Part shown: piece after piece, positions 1 through 7,870 of the stretch | Layout: every line of letters starts with the position of its first letter | Numbering within the stretch: the stretch's first letter is position 1 | Source of the DNA: Crocinitomicaceae bacterium | Lineage (GTDB): Bacteria > Bacteroidota > Bacteroidia > Flavobacteriales_D > Crocinitomicaceae | Assembly: GCA_003512365.1 (NCBI GenBank) | Contig: DORI01000155.1 | Coordinates: 1 to 14,857, forward strand | Direction of reading: 5' to 3' | Length of the DNA: 14,857 nucleotides | Notes under the pieces: model-generated | The model's database searches: none | What the model was told of the DNA's origin: nothing | Seen by the model: the letters and a program-made list of their open reading frames with translations, nothing else | Translations under genes and position numbers: made by a program

Positions 1-2
1 GT

Positions 3-134
3 TGGATTATTTCCTCGAGTACCGAAGGATTAAACACCATTGGATTGAAGCCTGAAAAAAAATACAAGGTTTTTAATGGTGATTTGGAATGTAGTTTCAG
101 GCAATTTAAAACTTATACTGGATCGTTAAAATAA
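3..134 (+). CDS. C-terminal end of an unidentified protein (partial)
   Basis: An open frame enters from the left edge and runs 43 codons to a TAA at 132-134, just before a terminator-like hairpin. The fragment is mixed polar and basic and ends in YTGSLK; it shows no sorting signal, membrane segment or motif I recognise. The reading frame is supported by the other two plus frames being closed early (stops near 31-33 and 53-55) and by the hairpin placed directly after its stop, as expected for a gene end. The rest of the gene lies outside the window, so no function can be given. Confidence 0.5.
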   Translation, partial: WIISSSTEGLNTIGLKPEKKYKVFNGDLECSFRQFKTYTGSLK

Positions 135-140
135 GAAATA

Positions 141-167
141 AAAAAGCTGTTCTCACAGCTTTTTTTT
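141..167. terminator. Bidirectional intrinsic terminator
   Basis: A perfect 10-base inverted repeat, AAAAAGCTGT (141-150) and ACAGCTTTTT (155-164), is separated by a TCTC loop and followed by more T residues to 167. On the opposite strand the same hairpin is also followed by a T-rich run. It sits between the stop of the partial plus-strand gene (134) and the stop of gltA (171), so it can end transcription from both sides. Confidence 0.8.
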
Positions 168-170
168 AAA

Positions 171-1457
171 TTATCTCTTTTCAATTTCGACGTACTCTCT
201 CGCCGTTTTTCCGACGTAAATTTGACGAGGACGTCCAATTGGTTCTTTATTTTCAGTCATTTCTTTCCATTGTGCTATCCAACCTGGGAGCCTGCCGAGG
301 GCAAACATCACGGTGAACATTTCTGTTGGAATTCCAATAGCCTTGTAAATGATTCCCGAATAGAAATCAACGTTAGGATATAAATTTCTGGATTTAAAGT
401 ATTCATCCTCCAATGCCACTTTTTCCAATTTTTTAGCAATGTCTAAAAGCGGATCGTTTACTCCTAATTTTTCTAAAACATCGTCACACGTTTTTTTAAT
501 TATTCTCGCTCGAGGATCGAAATTCTTATAAACTCTATGACCGAATCCCATTAACCTGAATGGATCATTTTTATCTTTTGCTTTCATAACCCATTTGTCG
601 ACATTTCCTCCATCGTTGTGGATAGCTTCCAACATCTCAATCACCTCTTGATTCGCACCACCATGAAGTGGACCCCAAAGCGCAGAAATTCCTGCAGAGA
701 CTGTGGAATATAAGTTTGCTTGTGAAGAACCAACGATACGAACTGTTGATGTCGAACAATTTTGCTCGTGATCTGCATGTAAAATCAGTAATTTGTTTAA
801 TGCGTCTACAACAACTGGATCAACATTATAATCCTCAGTTGGCATTGCAAACATCATGTACATGAAATTTTTACAATAATCATAATCATTGCGAGGATAC
901 ATAAAAGGATGCCTCATTGAATTCTTGTATGCCCATGCCGCTAAGGTGGGTAACTTGGCAATTAAGCGATGTTTTGTTAAATTTTTCTTTTCGTCACTTC
1001 TATTTGGATCTAGTGACTCAGGATAGAAAGTCGATAAGGACGAAATCATAGAAGACAATACTCCCATTGGATGTGCTTGAGCAGGGTAAGCCTCAAAGAA
1101 TTGCTTCATATCTTCGTGAACTAACGTATGCTTTTTTATGTTCAACTCGAAATCATTCAATTCTTTGACGGTTGGTAATTCACCGTAAATCAATAGATAT
1201 GCGACTTCCAAAAAGGTTGCCTTCTCTGCCAATTGTTCGATAGAATACCCTCTGTAATGCAATATCCCTTCTTCGCCGTCTAAGAAGGTGATGGCACTCT
1301 TAGTTGCACCGGTATTTTTGTACCCAGTATCAAGAGTGACATACCCTGTTAAATCGCGAAGTTTTGAAATATCTATCGCCTTTTCGTTTTCAGTACCAAC
1401 TATCACAGGTAGCTCGTAAACTTTACCATCTAATTCTATTTTTGCTATTTCACTCAT
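171..1457 (-). CDS. gltA: Citrate synthase (type II, hexameric-type length)
   Basis: This enzyme condenses acetyl-CoA with oxaloacetate to citrate, the entry step of the TCA cycle, in the cytoplasm. At 428 residues it matches the longer GltA-type enzymes of Gram-negative bacteria (about 427 residues in E. coli). The family signature GFGHRVYKNFDPRA lies at residues 304-317. The expected active-site residues are His265 (in GPLHGGA), His307 (in GFGHRVY) and Asp364 (in NVDF), and the conserved HADHEQNCSTSTVR segment is at 227-240. The N-terminal region (about 1-60) has the small beta-rich domain typical of this class. The start is the first ATG of the frame, and MSEIAKIELDG resembles family N-termini. 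The gene appears monocistronic: a hairpin lies directly after the stop, and a 117-base gap separates it from the peptidase gene upstream. Nothing is truncated or odd. Confidence 0.97.
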   Translation of the reverse strand: MSEIAKIELDGKVYELPVIVGTENEKAIDISKLRDLTGYVTLDTGYKNTGATKSAITFLDGEEGILHYRGYSIEQLAEKATFLEVAYLLIYGELPTVKELNDFELNIKKHTLVHEDMKQFFEAYPAQAHPMGVLSSMISSLSTFYPESLDPNRSDEKKNLTKHRLIAKLPTLAAWAYKNSMRHPFMYPRNDYDYCKNFMYMMFAMPTEDYNVDPVVVDALNKLLILHADHEQNCSTSTVRIVGSSQANLYSTVSAGISALWGPLHGGANQEVIEMLEAIHNDGGNVDKWVMKAKDKNDPFRLMGFGHRVYKNFDPRARIIKKTCDDVLEKLGVNDPLLDIAKKLEKVALEDEYFKSRNLYPNVDFYSGIIYKAIGIPTEMFTVMFALGRLPGWIAQWKEMTENKEPIGRPRQIYVGKTAREYVEIEKR

Positions 1458-1574
1458 GTCTCATATGTAATAAACGTTTAATCTTTGTGCCTAAAATTAC
1501 AAAAGAAAAAAAGAATGAATATCCTTTTAATAAAAATATTTTCAATTCAATTCACTACCAATATTATTGATCAT

Positions 1575-3743
1575 CTATAAATTCAGAACAATATAATCCA
1601 ACATCATCTGAAACAAATGATTACGTGTGTTTCCTCCATAAATTCCATGATTTCTATTTGGATAAATAAACATGTCAAATTGTTTGTTAGCTTTCACTAA
1701 TGCATTTACCATTTCTAATGCGTTCTGATAATGCACGTTATCATCAGCCGAACCATGAATAAGCAAATACTTTCCCTTCATTTGCTGAACATAATTTATT
1801 GGTGAGTTTAAATCGTAGCCATTCTGATTTTCTTGAGGAGTACGCATAAATCGCTCAGTGTAAATATTATCATAATAACGCCAATTTGTAACAGGAGCAA
1901 CAGCTATGGCCATTTTGAAAATGTCAGCCCCTTTTGTAATACCAAGAGAAGCCATGTACCCCCCATAACTCCATCCCATAATACCGAATCGAGTAGCATC
2001 AACATAAGGAAGTTTTTGCAATTCTTTACAAGAGTTCAGCACATCCTCAATTTCTAATTTACCGAGTTGTAAATACGTGCATTTCTTGAATTCTGCGCCT
2101 CTATACATGGTGCCTCTTGGATCAACAGAAAAAACAATGTATCCTTTCTGGGCTAAAAGCTGATGATACATATAATCGTTACCATCCCATGCATTTTTAA
2201 CCTCATTGCTCCCTGGCCCTCCGTATACAGTTACATAAACCGGATATTTTTTGGTAGCATCAAAATTATGTGGCTTGATAATCGATGCGTTCAATTCAAC
2301 TCCATTTGCATTAATTTGGATAAATTCTTTAGGTGATAATTTATAGCCTGATAATTTCTCTTTAAGTTCTTGGTTGACCTCCAACTCTGCTACTAATTCT
2401 CCTTTGGCATTTCTTAAAACATGCGTAGTTGGAGTATTCGCTGTGGAATAGGAATGAACGAAATACTTAAAGCCATTTGTAAATTCTGCTTCACTCCATC
2501 CTGATTCATCCGTTAAGCGAGCCGAGGCTCCTGTTTTTAAATTCAGTTTATAAATAATTTTATTCAAGGGACCATTTGAAGCTGCACTGTAAAAAATAGA
2601 CCCAATCTCTTCATCCAAACCCAAAAATTCCATCACATCCCAATTTCCAGAGGTAAGTTGTTGTGACTTTCCATCAAAACCTACTTTATATATATGATTG
2701 AAGCCAGAAGTCTCACTTGTTCGAATGAGTGATTTTCCATCTTTTAATAGCATTAAATTATCATCTATTTCCACATATGAGTTTGATTTTTCCTCGAAGA
2801 AAACAGTGGTACTTGGTTTTTTTAAAGAGAAATCGACTAAATGATATTTTAAGTGATTTTGGTGCCTGTTTAAGGTTTGTAAGATTAATTTATTCTCAGT
2901 TGAAGACCAATTAATTCTCGGAATATATTCGTACTTTCCTAAATCCAATTTTGAAATTTTTCCACTTTTCACGTTCACAAAATGGGCAGTAACAACGCTG
3001 TTATCCTCACCTGCCTTTGGATATTTATATTTGTAATTTTCAGGATACAAACTTCCATAAAACGAAAGACTAAATTCCTTAACCTCTTTCTCATTAAATT
3101 TTAAAAATGCAATGGTTTTGCTATCGGGAGACCATCCGTATGCCTTCGTAATTGCAAATTCCTCTTCATACACCCAGTCAGTAGTTCCATTTATAATTTT
3201 ATTTTTCTTCCCGTCCTGTGTTAACTTTTTTATTTCTCCGGTGACTACATTTTTAACAAATAAATCATTCCCATGTATGTATGAAACCAATTTACCATCC
3301 GGAGAATATTCAGCCAAAGTTTGAGGGGCGTGCTCTTCATCTAATGCCGAAAGCTTTTTACTCGCAATATCAAATAAGTAGTAACTTGCAGCGTAACTTC
3401 TTCGATAAATTGATTCGACATCACACATGAAAAGAATTTTAGTTTCGTCACTATTAAACTCATAATCATCATATTGTAATTGTTTTCCTTTGTAGTGAAG
3501 CAAGGTTCCATCAACAAGAACACTTCCTTTATCATTAGGATCACTTATCTTGTATTTTCTAATAGATAAATCTTCAGAAGGTTTTGTGTAATATTCGCCA
3601 TCTTTCATAGATTTGAATCCATCGACACCTTTCGCGTAGAATTCATAATTTTTCCAAATCTTTTCAATGGTTATTTCTTGACCTAATGAGGTAGAAGAAA
3701 TCAAAATTAGTAACAAAAACACTCCTGTTATTAAGCTTCTCAT
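1575..3743 (-). CDS. Dipeptidyl peptidase IV-type S9 prolyl peptidase, exported
   Basis: This is a serine exopeptidase that removes X-Pro or X-Ala dipeptides from peptide N-termini, probably in the periplasm. Residues 1-21 form a Sec signal peptide (hydrophobic LLLILISS core, SLG-Q end). Residues about 80-470 are the DPP IV N-terminal beta-propeller; its DWVYEEEF motif (189-196) carries the paired glutamates (Glu194/Glu195) that bind the free amino end of the substrate. Residues about 490-722 are the S9 alpha/beta-hydrolase domain, with oxyanion Tyr507 in YGGPG, nucleophile Ser592 in GWSYGGYMA, Asp667 in HGSADDNVH and His699 in NRNHGI. All expected catalytic residues are present, and 722 residues is the usual length. 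The gene is divergent from the nuclease/nucleotidase operon across a 274-base gap, so the two could be co-regulated, but nothing shows this directly. Peptide scavenging is the likely role. Confidence 0.95.
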   Translation of the reverse strand: MRSLITGVFLLLILISSTSLGQEITIEKIWKNYEFYAKGVDGFKSMKDGEYYTKPSEDLSIRKYKISDPNDKGSVLVDGTLLHYKGKQLQYDDYEFNSDETKILFMCDVESIYRRSYAASYYLFDIASKKLSALDEEHAPQTLAEYSPDGKLVSYIHGNDLFVKNVVTGEIKKLTQDGKKNKIINGTTDWVYEEEFAITKAYGWSPDSKTIAFLKFNEKEVKEFSLSFYGSLYPENYKYKYPKAGEDNSVVTAHFVNVKSGKISKLDLGKYEYIPRINWSSTENKLILQTLNRHQNHLKYHLVDFSLKKPSTTVFFEEKSNSYVEIDDNLMLLKDGKSLIRTSETSGFNHIYKVGFDGKSQQLTSGNWDVMEFLGLDEEIGSIFYSAASNGPLNKIIYKLNLKTGASARLTDESGWSEAEFTNGFKYFVHSYSTANTPTTHVLRNAKGELVAELEVNQELKEKLSGYKLSPKEFIQINANGVELNASIIKPHNFDATKKYPVYVTVYGGPGSNEVKNAWDGNDYMYHQLLAQKGYIVFSVDPRGTMYRGAEFKKCTYLQLGKLEIEDVLNSCKELQKLPYVDATRFGIMGWSYGGYMASLGITKGADIFKMAIAVAPVTNWRYYDNIYTERFMRTPQENQNGYDLNSPINYVQQMKGKYLLIHGSADDNVHYQNALEMVNALVKANKQFDMFIYPNRNHGIYGGNTRNHLFQMMLDYIVLNL

Positions 3744-3865
3744 AGTTTCAATTTTAATCGAAATTACAATTGTTTTTTTTGTAGTTGAAATTTTACGGAA
3801 AGATTGGTTAAAAAAAAGATAAATCTTGTTAACAAAAAGGTAACCTGTTATTTTTAAAAATTATG

Positions 3866-3873
3866 TAATTTTG
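3866..3873 (+). promoter_or_regulatory. Candidate Bacteroidota -7 box for the plus-strand operon
   Basis: TAATTTTG is a full match to the Bacteroidota housekeeping -7 consensus TAnnTTTG. It lies in the divergent gap upstream of the lamin-tail gene and would put the transcript start near 3880, giving a leader of about 140 bases. No clean -33 TTG is present at the usual distance; the nearest partial match is CTGTTA at 3845-3850. In DNA this AT-rich a chance match is possible, so this is a candidate only. Confidence 0.45.
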
Positions 3874-3880
3874 TTGTATT

Positions 3881-3928
3881 ACTTGAGTTGATAACCTAGA
3901 GGAAAGATTCCGAAACCGACTCGAGTTG
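3881..3928. repeat. Near-palindromic direct repeat in the operon leader
   Basis: ACTTGAGTTG (3881-3890) and ACTCGAGTTG (3919-3928) match at 9 of 10 positions with a 38-base period. The second copy contains the perfect 8-base palindrome ACTCGAGT and the first a one-mismatch version of it. The copies lie at and just after the expected transcript start, where an operator for a dimeric regulator could sit. They are short and could be coincidental. Confidence 0.35.
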
Positions 3929-3998
3929 TGAACGAATAAAAATAAACACATGTCTTTAAAACTGACGTTCCGTGTTTTAGATAACAACTACTCTTTCC
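3901..3998 (+). promoter_or_regulatory. Possible folded 5' leader (nested stems)
   Basis: Three complementary pairs are nested in order: GGAAAGA (3901-3907) with TCTTTCC (3992-3998), AGTTGT (3924-3929) with ACAACT (3984-3989), and GAACG (3930-3934) with CGTTC (3966-3970). The two inner left arms are contiguous. The fold would leave an A-rich apical loop (3935-3965) that holds the start codon of a short upstream ORF, and would end 20 bases before the lamin-tail gene's ATG. It matches no riboswitch class I know. The stems are short with large bulges, and folding energy was not computed. Confidence 0.25.
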
Positions 3999-4015
3999 AA
4001 ATCTTAAATTTTTAA
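3950..4015 (+). CDS. Possible 21-codon upstream ORF (leader peptide)
   Basis: The ATG at 3950 follows an A-rich stretch (AATAAAAATAAACAC), the kind of translation-start context common in Bacteroidota. It opens a frame of 21 residues (MSLKLTFRVLDNNYSFQILNF) ending in TAA at 4013-4015, two bases before the ATG of the lamin-tail gene. Such spacing would allow a terminating ribosome to re-initiate on the next gene. The peptide has no run of one amino acid that would suggest attenuation. A chance ORF of this size is common, so it stays a weak call. Confidence 0.2.
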   Translation: MSLKLTFRVLDNNYSFQILNF

Positions 4016-4017
4016 TT

Positions 4018-5076
4018 ATGAAGAAAATTTTATTCTCTGTCTTTTCACTATTAGCTGGAATTAGCTACTCGCAAGATTGCGCAAAAATATTTATTTCTGA
4101 ATACGTGGAAGGTTGGTCTAACAATAAAGCTATAGAAATTTATAATCCAACATCAAGTACTATCAACCTAGGGGAGTACTTTGTTGCGCGTTATTCAAAT
4201 GGTTCGACAACGGCAACTGTTGCTAATTCAGTTCAATTATCCGGAACGATTGCACCTTGGGATGTTTACGTTGCGGTTTTAGACAAAAGAGATCCTAACG
4301 GAACTGGACAAGAAGCCCCAATTTGGGATTCATTAAACGTACGTGGCGATGGGTTTTATAGCCCGGTTTATAATACAAGCAATGCTTTCTACTGGAATGG
4401 TAACGATGCTGTGATGTTAGCAAAAGGAACACTTCCGGCAGATCCTGCACTTTTAATTAATGCTACTAATGTTACCAATTTCTCTATCATCGATATTTTC
4501 GGGAAAATTGGTGAAAATCCAGCAAACGAAACCGGATCTTCAGCAGGAAATGACGGAGCTTGGTCAACACAATTTCCATATAGTACGGGGCTTGGTGTTT
4601 TGGTAACGAAAGACCATAGTATGCTGAGAAAAGCTTCTATTAAAAAAGGAGTAACAACACCTGTTTCTTTCTTTGATCCACTTTTGGAATGGGACACGAT
4701 TCCAGCTGTAGTTGTTCGTTTAGATGCGAATGGAGATACTCTATTTGGTACTTCTGGAAATCCAATTTTAGACGGGAATTGGTTTTCATTAGGTGAACAC
4801 GATTGTGCTTGTAATCCAGCAAGCATTTCAGAAAATAATAATGTATCAGTTTCTGTTTATCCAAACCCGACATCAGATTATCTTAATGTAAAAATGAATG
4901 GTAATGTAAACAGTGCTGTCTTGTTAGATGCCTTCGGAAAAAACATTGGAACTTATCGAAATCTGATGTCAAAAACTCATTTGCAAGTGAATGTTGAGCA
5001 ATTAACAGGAATTTATTTTTTACGCCTTCAAACATTAGATGGCAAAACGATTACGAAAAAAATTATCATAAAATAA
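4018..5076 (+). CDS. Secreted lamin-tail-domain protein with T9SS sorting domain
   Basis: Residues 1-19 are a Sec signal peptide (MKKILFSVFSLLAGISYSQ). A lamin-tail domain (LTD, an Ig-like fold) starts near residue 23 with the typical IFISEYVEG...NKAIEIYNPT pattern, continues through INLGEYFVARYSNG, and appears to extend to the closing WFSLGEHDCAC segment (255-265). Residues about 277-352 form a type A T9SS sorting domain, with VYPNPTSDYLNV, GIYFLRL and a basic end (KTITKKIIIK), so the protein should cross the outer membrane and be anchored or released there. No catalytic motif is visible. Bacterial LTDs are often linked to secreted nucleases and are thought to bind DNA or cell-surface material; here the nuclease is a separate protein two genes downstream. 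As first gene of the cluster it may be the operon's surface binding component, which is inference. Its ATG has no Shine-Dalgarno sequence, only an AT-rich upstream stretch. Confidence 0.85.
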   Translation: MKKILFSVFSLLAGISYSQDCAKIFISEYVEGWSNNKAIEIYNPTSSTINLGEYFVARYSNGSTTATVANSVQLSGTIAPWDVYVAVLDKRDPNGTGQEAPIWDSLNVRGDGFYSPVYNTSNAFYWNGNDAVMLAKGTLPADPALLINATNVTNFSIIDIFGKIGENPANETGSSAGNDGAWSTQFPYSTGLGVLVTKDHSMLRKASIKKGVTTPVSFFDPLLEWDTIPAVVVRLDANGDTLFGTSGNPILDGNWFSLGEHDCACNPASISENNNVSVSVYPNPTSDYLNVKMNGNVNSAVLLDAFGKNIGTYRNLMSKTHLQVNVEQLTGIYFLRLQTLDGKTITKKIIIK

Positions 5077-5101
5077 AGACATTTTTCGTAGGTCGTAAGT
5101 T

Positions 5102-7867
5102 ATGAAATATATTTTCATTTTTGCTTTAACGTGTTTGACATGTTCGCTTTTTGGGCAATCTACCTTGATGGGTACTGTTACAGATGATGTTACCAGGCAA
5201 TCGGTTGTAGGCGCGAGAGTTTCCTTAATTTCTTCGGATGGCTCTGTTATAAAATTGGGTACGGACACTGAGGGGAAGTTTTCCTTCAACGGGTTGTCGA
5301 AAGGAAAATATATCGTTCAAATAACCATGATTTCGTTCGATACCATTCGGGAGAACGTAATTATAGACAAACCACTGATAAAGATGTCTTTTGTCTTAGG
5401 CGGCAGTAAAGAATTGGATGAAATTCGGTTAATCAGCAATCTTGTTAAGGATAATCAAAACGTTCCCGTTGCATTGACAAAAATTTCCTTACAAAAAATA
5501 ACTGAGGAACTAGCATCACGTGATCTACCCATGCTATTAAATGGTACCGCAGGAGTTTACGCAACCCAAACAGGAGGAGGAGATGGAGACGCAAGAATTA
5601 ATGTTAGAGGATTCGACCAACGCAATGTGGGCGTTATGATTGACGGAGTGCCGGTGAATGACATGGAAAATGGCGCTGTTTATTGGTCTAATTGGTTCGG
5701 TCTGGACGCCATTACTTCCCAAATGCAAGTGCAAAGAGGTTTGGGTGCGACAAAAATTGCAATGCCCTCAATTGGAGGAACTATAAATATTATCACCCAA
5801 GGAATAGGAAATAAAAAAGGTGGGATGGTAAAACAGGAATATGGAACTGGAGACTTTTTCAGAACTGTTGCTTCGTACAACTCAGGAATGACTAAATCAG
5901 GATGGGGTCTTACTTTATCTGGTTCTTACAAGCAAAGTAATGGTTGGGTATTCGGCACGCCTAGTCAAGGATATTTTGGTTACGGTAAGATTTCCAAAAG
6001 CATTAAATCACATTTAATTACCCTTTCGGCCTTCGCTGCACCTCAATGGCATGGACAACGATCATTTAATCAAGCTATACAATATTTTGACACAGACCTT
6101 GCTCGAAAATTAAACGTACCTATTGATTCAAATCAGCAATTTTTCGACATGGGTATTCGTTTTAATCAACATTGGGGTTATCGAACAGATGCTAATGGTA
6201 ATAAGATTGTTTTTAACGAAAGAAAAAATTTCTATTCAAAACCACAAATAACACTTAAAGACTTTTGGAAAGTTAACAAGAAACTATCCATTTCAAATAT
6301 GGGTTACATGTCAATTGGAAGAGGTGGAGGTACAAGTATATTTAATTCTGGGGCCTTGTTAAGAGATAGTTTAGGATTAATCGATTGGGACCAAATTGAG
6401 CAAGAAAATAAAGTTAATTCACTCTTTGGTACTCCGAATATTGACCCTATATATTCAGCTACAGAGATAAAATCCTCCCAAGTTTTATTAGCGAGTCTTA
6501 ACAATCATTTCTGGGTAGGATACCTTGGGCAATTTAACTATTCTTATTCTAAAAAAATAGAATTTTCAGGAGGTATAGATTTTAGGTATTATGAAGGAAG
6601 ACATTACCAACGTATTCAAGATTTACTTGGCGGCGACTACTTTGTAGATAAATTGGATAAAAATGCTGACTCTCCAATGAAACGTGTTGGCGACAAGGTT
6701 GCTAAAAATACATTTAATTCTGACCGTGATGGAAATGTTCAATGGTCTGGTGCTTTTGGTCAGATGGAATATACAGGTGATAAATGGTCTTATTTTATTA
6801 ATGTTTCTGGGATTGTAAACGGTTACCAAGGTGTAGATTATTTTAAAAAGAAAAAACTTGTTTTGCCTGATACAGTTCTTTATATTGGGTATGGCGATCA
6901 AGGAGTAAATTGGGAGGCAGATTCCATAACATATAACGGTCAGACCTATACTGTTAATAGTCCAGGACTAGAGTACCAAAAAACGGAGTGGAAATATTTA
7001 CCCGGCTTTACATTTAAAGGTGGAGCAAGCTACGCTATCGACAAAGGTACGAATGCCTATTTAAATTTAGGAATCTTAAACCGAACACCTCAGTTTTCGA
7101 ATGTCATTGACAACAATACCAATACTTTTTTTGGCGAAATAGTTAACGAGAAAATCTATGCTGTTGAGGGAGGACTTAATTATGCTCTCAAGAACTTTGG
7201 AATTAACTTCAATGCTTATTTTACAAATTGGAAAAACAAACCTTTTCCTTACGGAGTTCAAGTACCAGATCCTCAAGATCCAACAGAGTTCATACGCGTA
7301 AACATAAATGGCATGGATGCTATTCACATGGGTGGAGAAGTTGATGTTGCCTATAATTTTTCAAAGAAATTGAGTGCTGAACTCATGTTTTCACTCGGGA
7401 ATTGGTTCTGGAATTCCTCTAAAACTATTTTTATTCCACAATATGATTCACTCGAATTTAGTTTTGATGCAAAAGGTGTACATGTGGGTGATGCTGCCCA
7501 AACCGCGCTTGCCGCAAGTTTGAGGTATGAGCCATTTAAAAATTTTTATGTCAAGTTTCAGGCGCAGTACTTCGATCGTTATTATGCCAATTTTGATCCG
7601 TTTAGCCTACAAGGGGCAAATGGTGGAAGAGAATCATGGGAGATGCCAAGTTATTACCTCATCAATCTTTTCGCTGGTTATCGTCATCCTCTTAAAAATA
7701 TGACACTTGTGACAGGAGGTACAATTACCAATATTTTGAACAGCACATTTATTTCAGACGCGACGAATAATGCTAATGATATCTACGATAATTTCGACGC
7801 ACAATCCGCTACAGTTATGTTCGGACAAGGTCTTCGTTTTAATTTATCTCTCACTTTACAATTTTAA
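5102..7867 (+). CDS. TonB-dependent outer-membrane receptor
   Basis: This is an outer-membrane active importer powered through TonB-ExbBD. Residues 1-19 are a signal peptide (ending LFGQ). Residues about 21-98 are a carboxypeptidase-regulatory-like beta-sandwich (GTVTDDVTRQSVVGARVSL... TDTEGKFSFNGLSKGKYIV), typical of Bacteroidota receptors. The plug is at about 117-232, with RINVRGFDQRNVGVMIDGVP and GLGATKIAMPSIGGTINI. The rest (about 233-921) is the 22-strand-type barrel, ending in a C-terminal aromatic beta signal (FNLSLTLQF). There is no STN domain, so direct signalling to an anti-sigma factor is unlikely, and no SusD-like partner is nearby, so it is not a SusC/D pair. It starts 25 bases after the lamin-tail gene and ends 3 bases before the nuclease gene. 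That context suggests nucleic-acid fragments, nucleotides or another nuclease product as substrate; the sequence alone does not show it. Confidence 0.93.
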   Translation: MKYIFIFALTCLTCSLFGQSTLMGTVTDDVTRQSVVGARVSLISSDGSVIKLGTDTEGKFSFNGLSKGKYIVQITMISFDTIRENVIIDKPLIKMSFVLGGSKELDEIRLISNLVKDNQNVPVALTKISLQKITEELASRDLPMLLNGTAGVYATQTGGGDGDARINVRGFDQRNVGVMIDGVPVNDMENGAVYWSNWFGLDAITSQMQVQRGLGATKIAMPSIGGTINIITQGIGNKKGGMVKQEYGTGDFFRTVASYNSGMTKSGWGLTLSGSYKQSNGWVFGTPSQGYFGYGKISKSIKSHLITLSAFAAPQWHGQRSFNQAIQYFDTDLARKLNVPIDSNQQFFDMGIRFNQHWGYRTDANGNKIVFNERKNFYSKPQITLKDFWKVNKKLSISNMGYMSIGRGGGTSIFNSGALLRDSLGLIDWDQIEQENKVNSLFGTPNIDPIYSATEIKSSQVLLASLNNHFWVGYLGQFNYSYSKKIEFSGGIDFRYYEGRHYQRIQDLLGGDYFVDKLDKNADSPMKRVGDKVAKNTFNSDRDGNVQWSGAFGQMEYTGDKWSYFINVSGIVNGYQGVDYFKKKKLVLPDTVLYIGYGDQGVNWEADSITYNGQTYTVNSPGLEYQKTEWKYLPGFTFKGGASYAIDKGTNAYLNLGILNRTPQFSNVIDNNTNTFFGEIVNEKIYAVEGGLNYALKNFGINFNAYFTNWKNKPFPYGVQVPDPQDPTEFIRVNINGMDAIHMGGEVDVAYNFSKKLSAELMFSLGNWFWNSSKTIFIPQYDSLEFSFDAKGVHVGDAAQTALAASLRYEPFKNFYVKFQAQYFDRYYANFDPFSLQGANGGRESWEMPSYYLINLFAGYRHPLKNMTLVTGGTITNILNSTFISDATNNANDIYDNFDAQSATVMFGQGLRFNLSLTLQF

Positions 7868-7870
7868 CCT

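Noticed and set aside
1492..1499. gltA promoter -7 box (TAATTTTA on the minus strand)
   Set aside because: It has one mismatch to TAnnTTTG and no -33 TTG at a suitable distance, so it cannot be told from AT-rich background.
3759..3766. Dipeptidyl peptidase promoter -7 box (TAATTTCG on the minus strand)
   Set aside because: It has one mismatch, and no -33 element is visible upstream; not strong enough to list.
4389..4826. 145-codon open frame on the minus strand
   Set aside because: It is fully antisense to the lamin-tail gene, whose signal peptide, domain and sorting tail are all clear. The antisense translation has no domain or export signal.
5102..7867. SusC-type receptor of a polysaccharide utilisation locus
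   Set aside because: No SusD-like lipoprotein or glycoside hydrolase is nearby; the neighbours are nuclease and nucleotidase genes.
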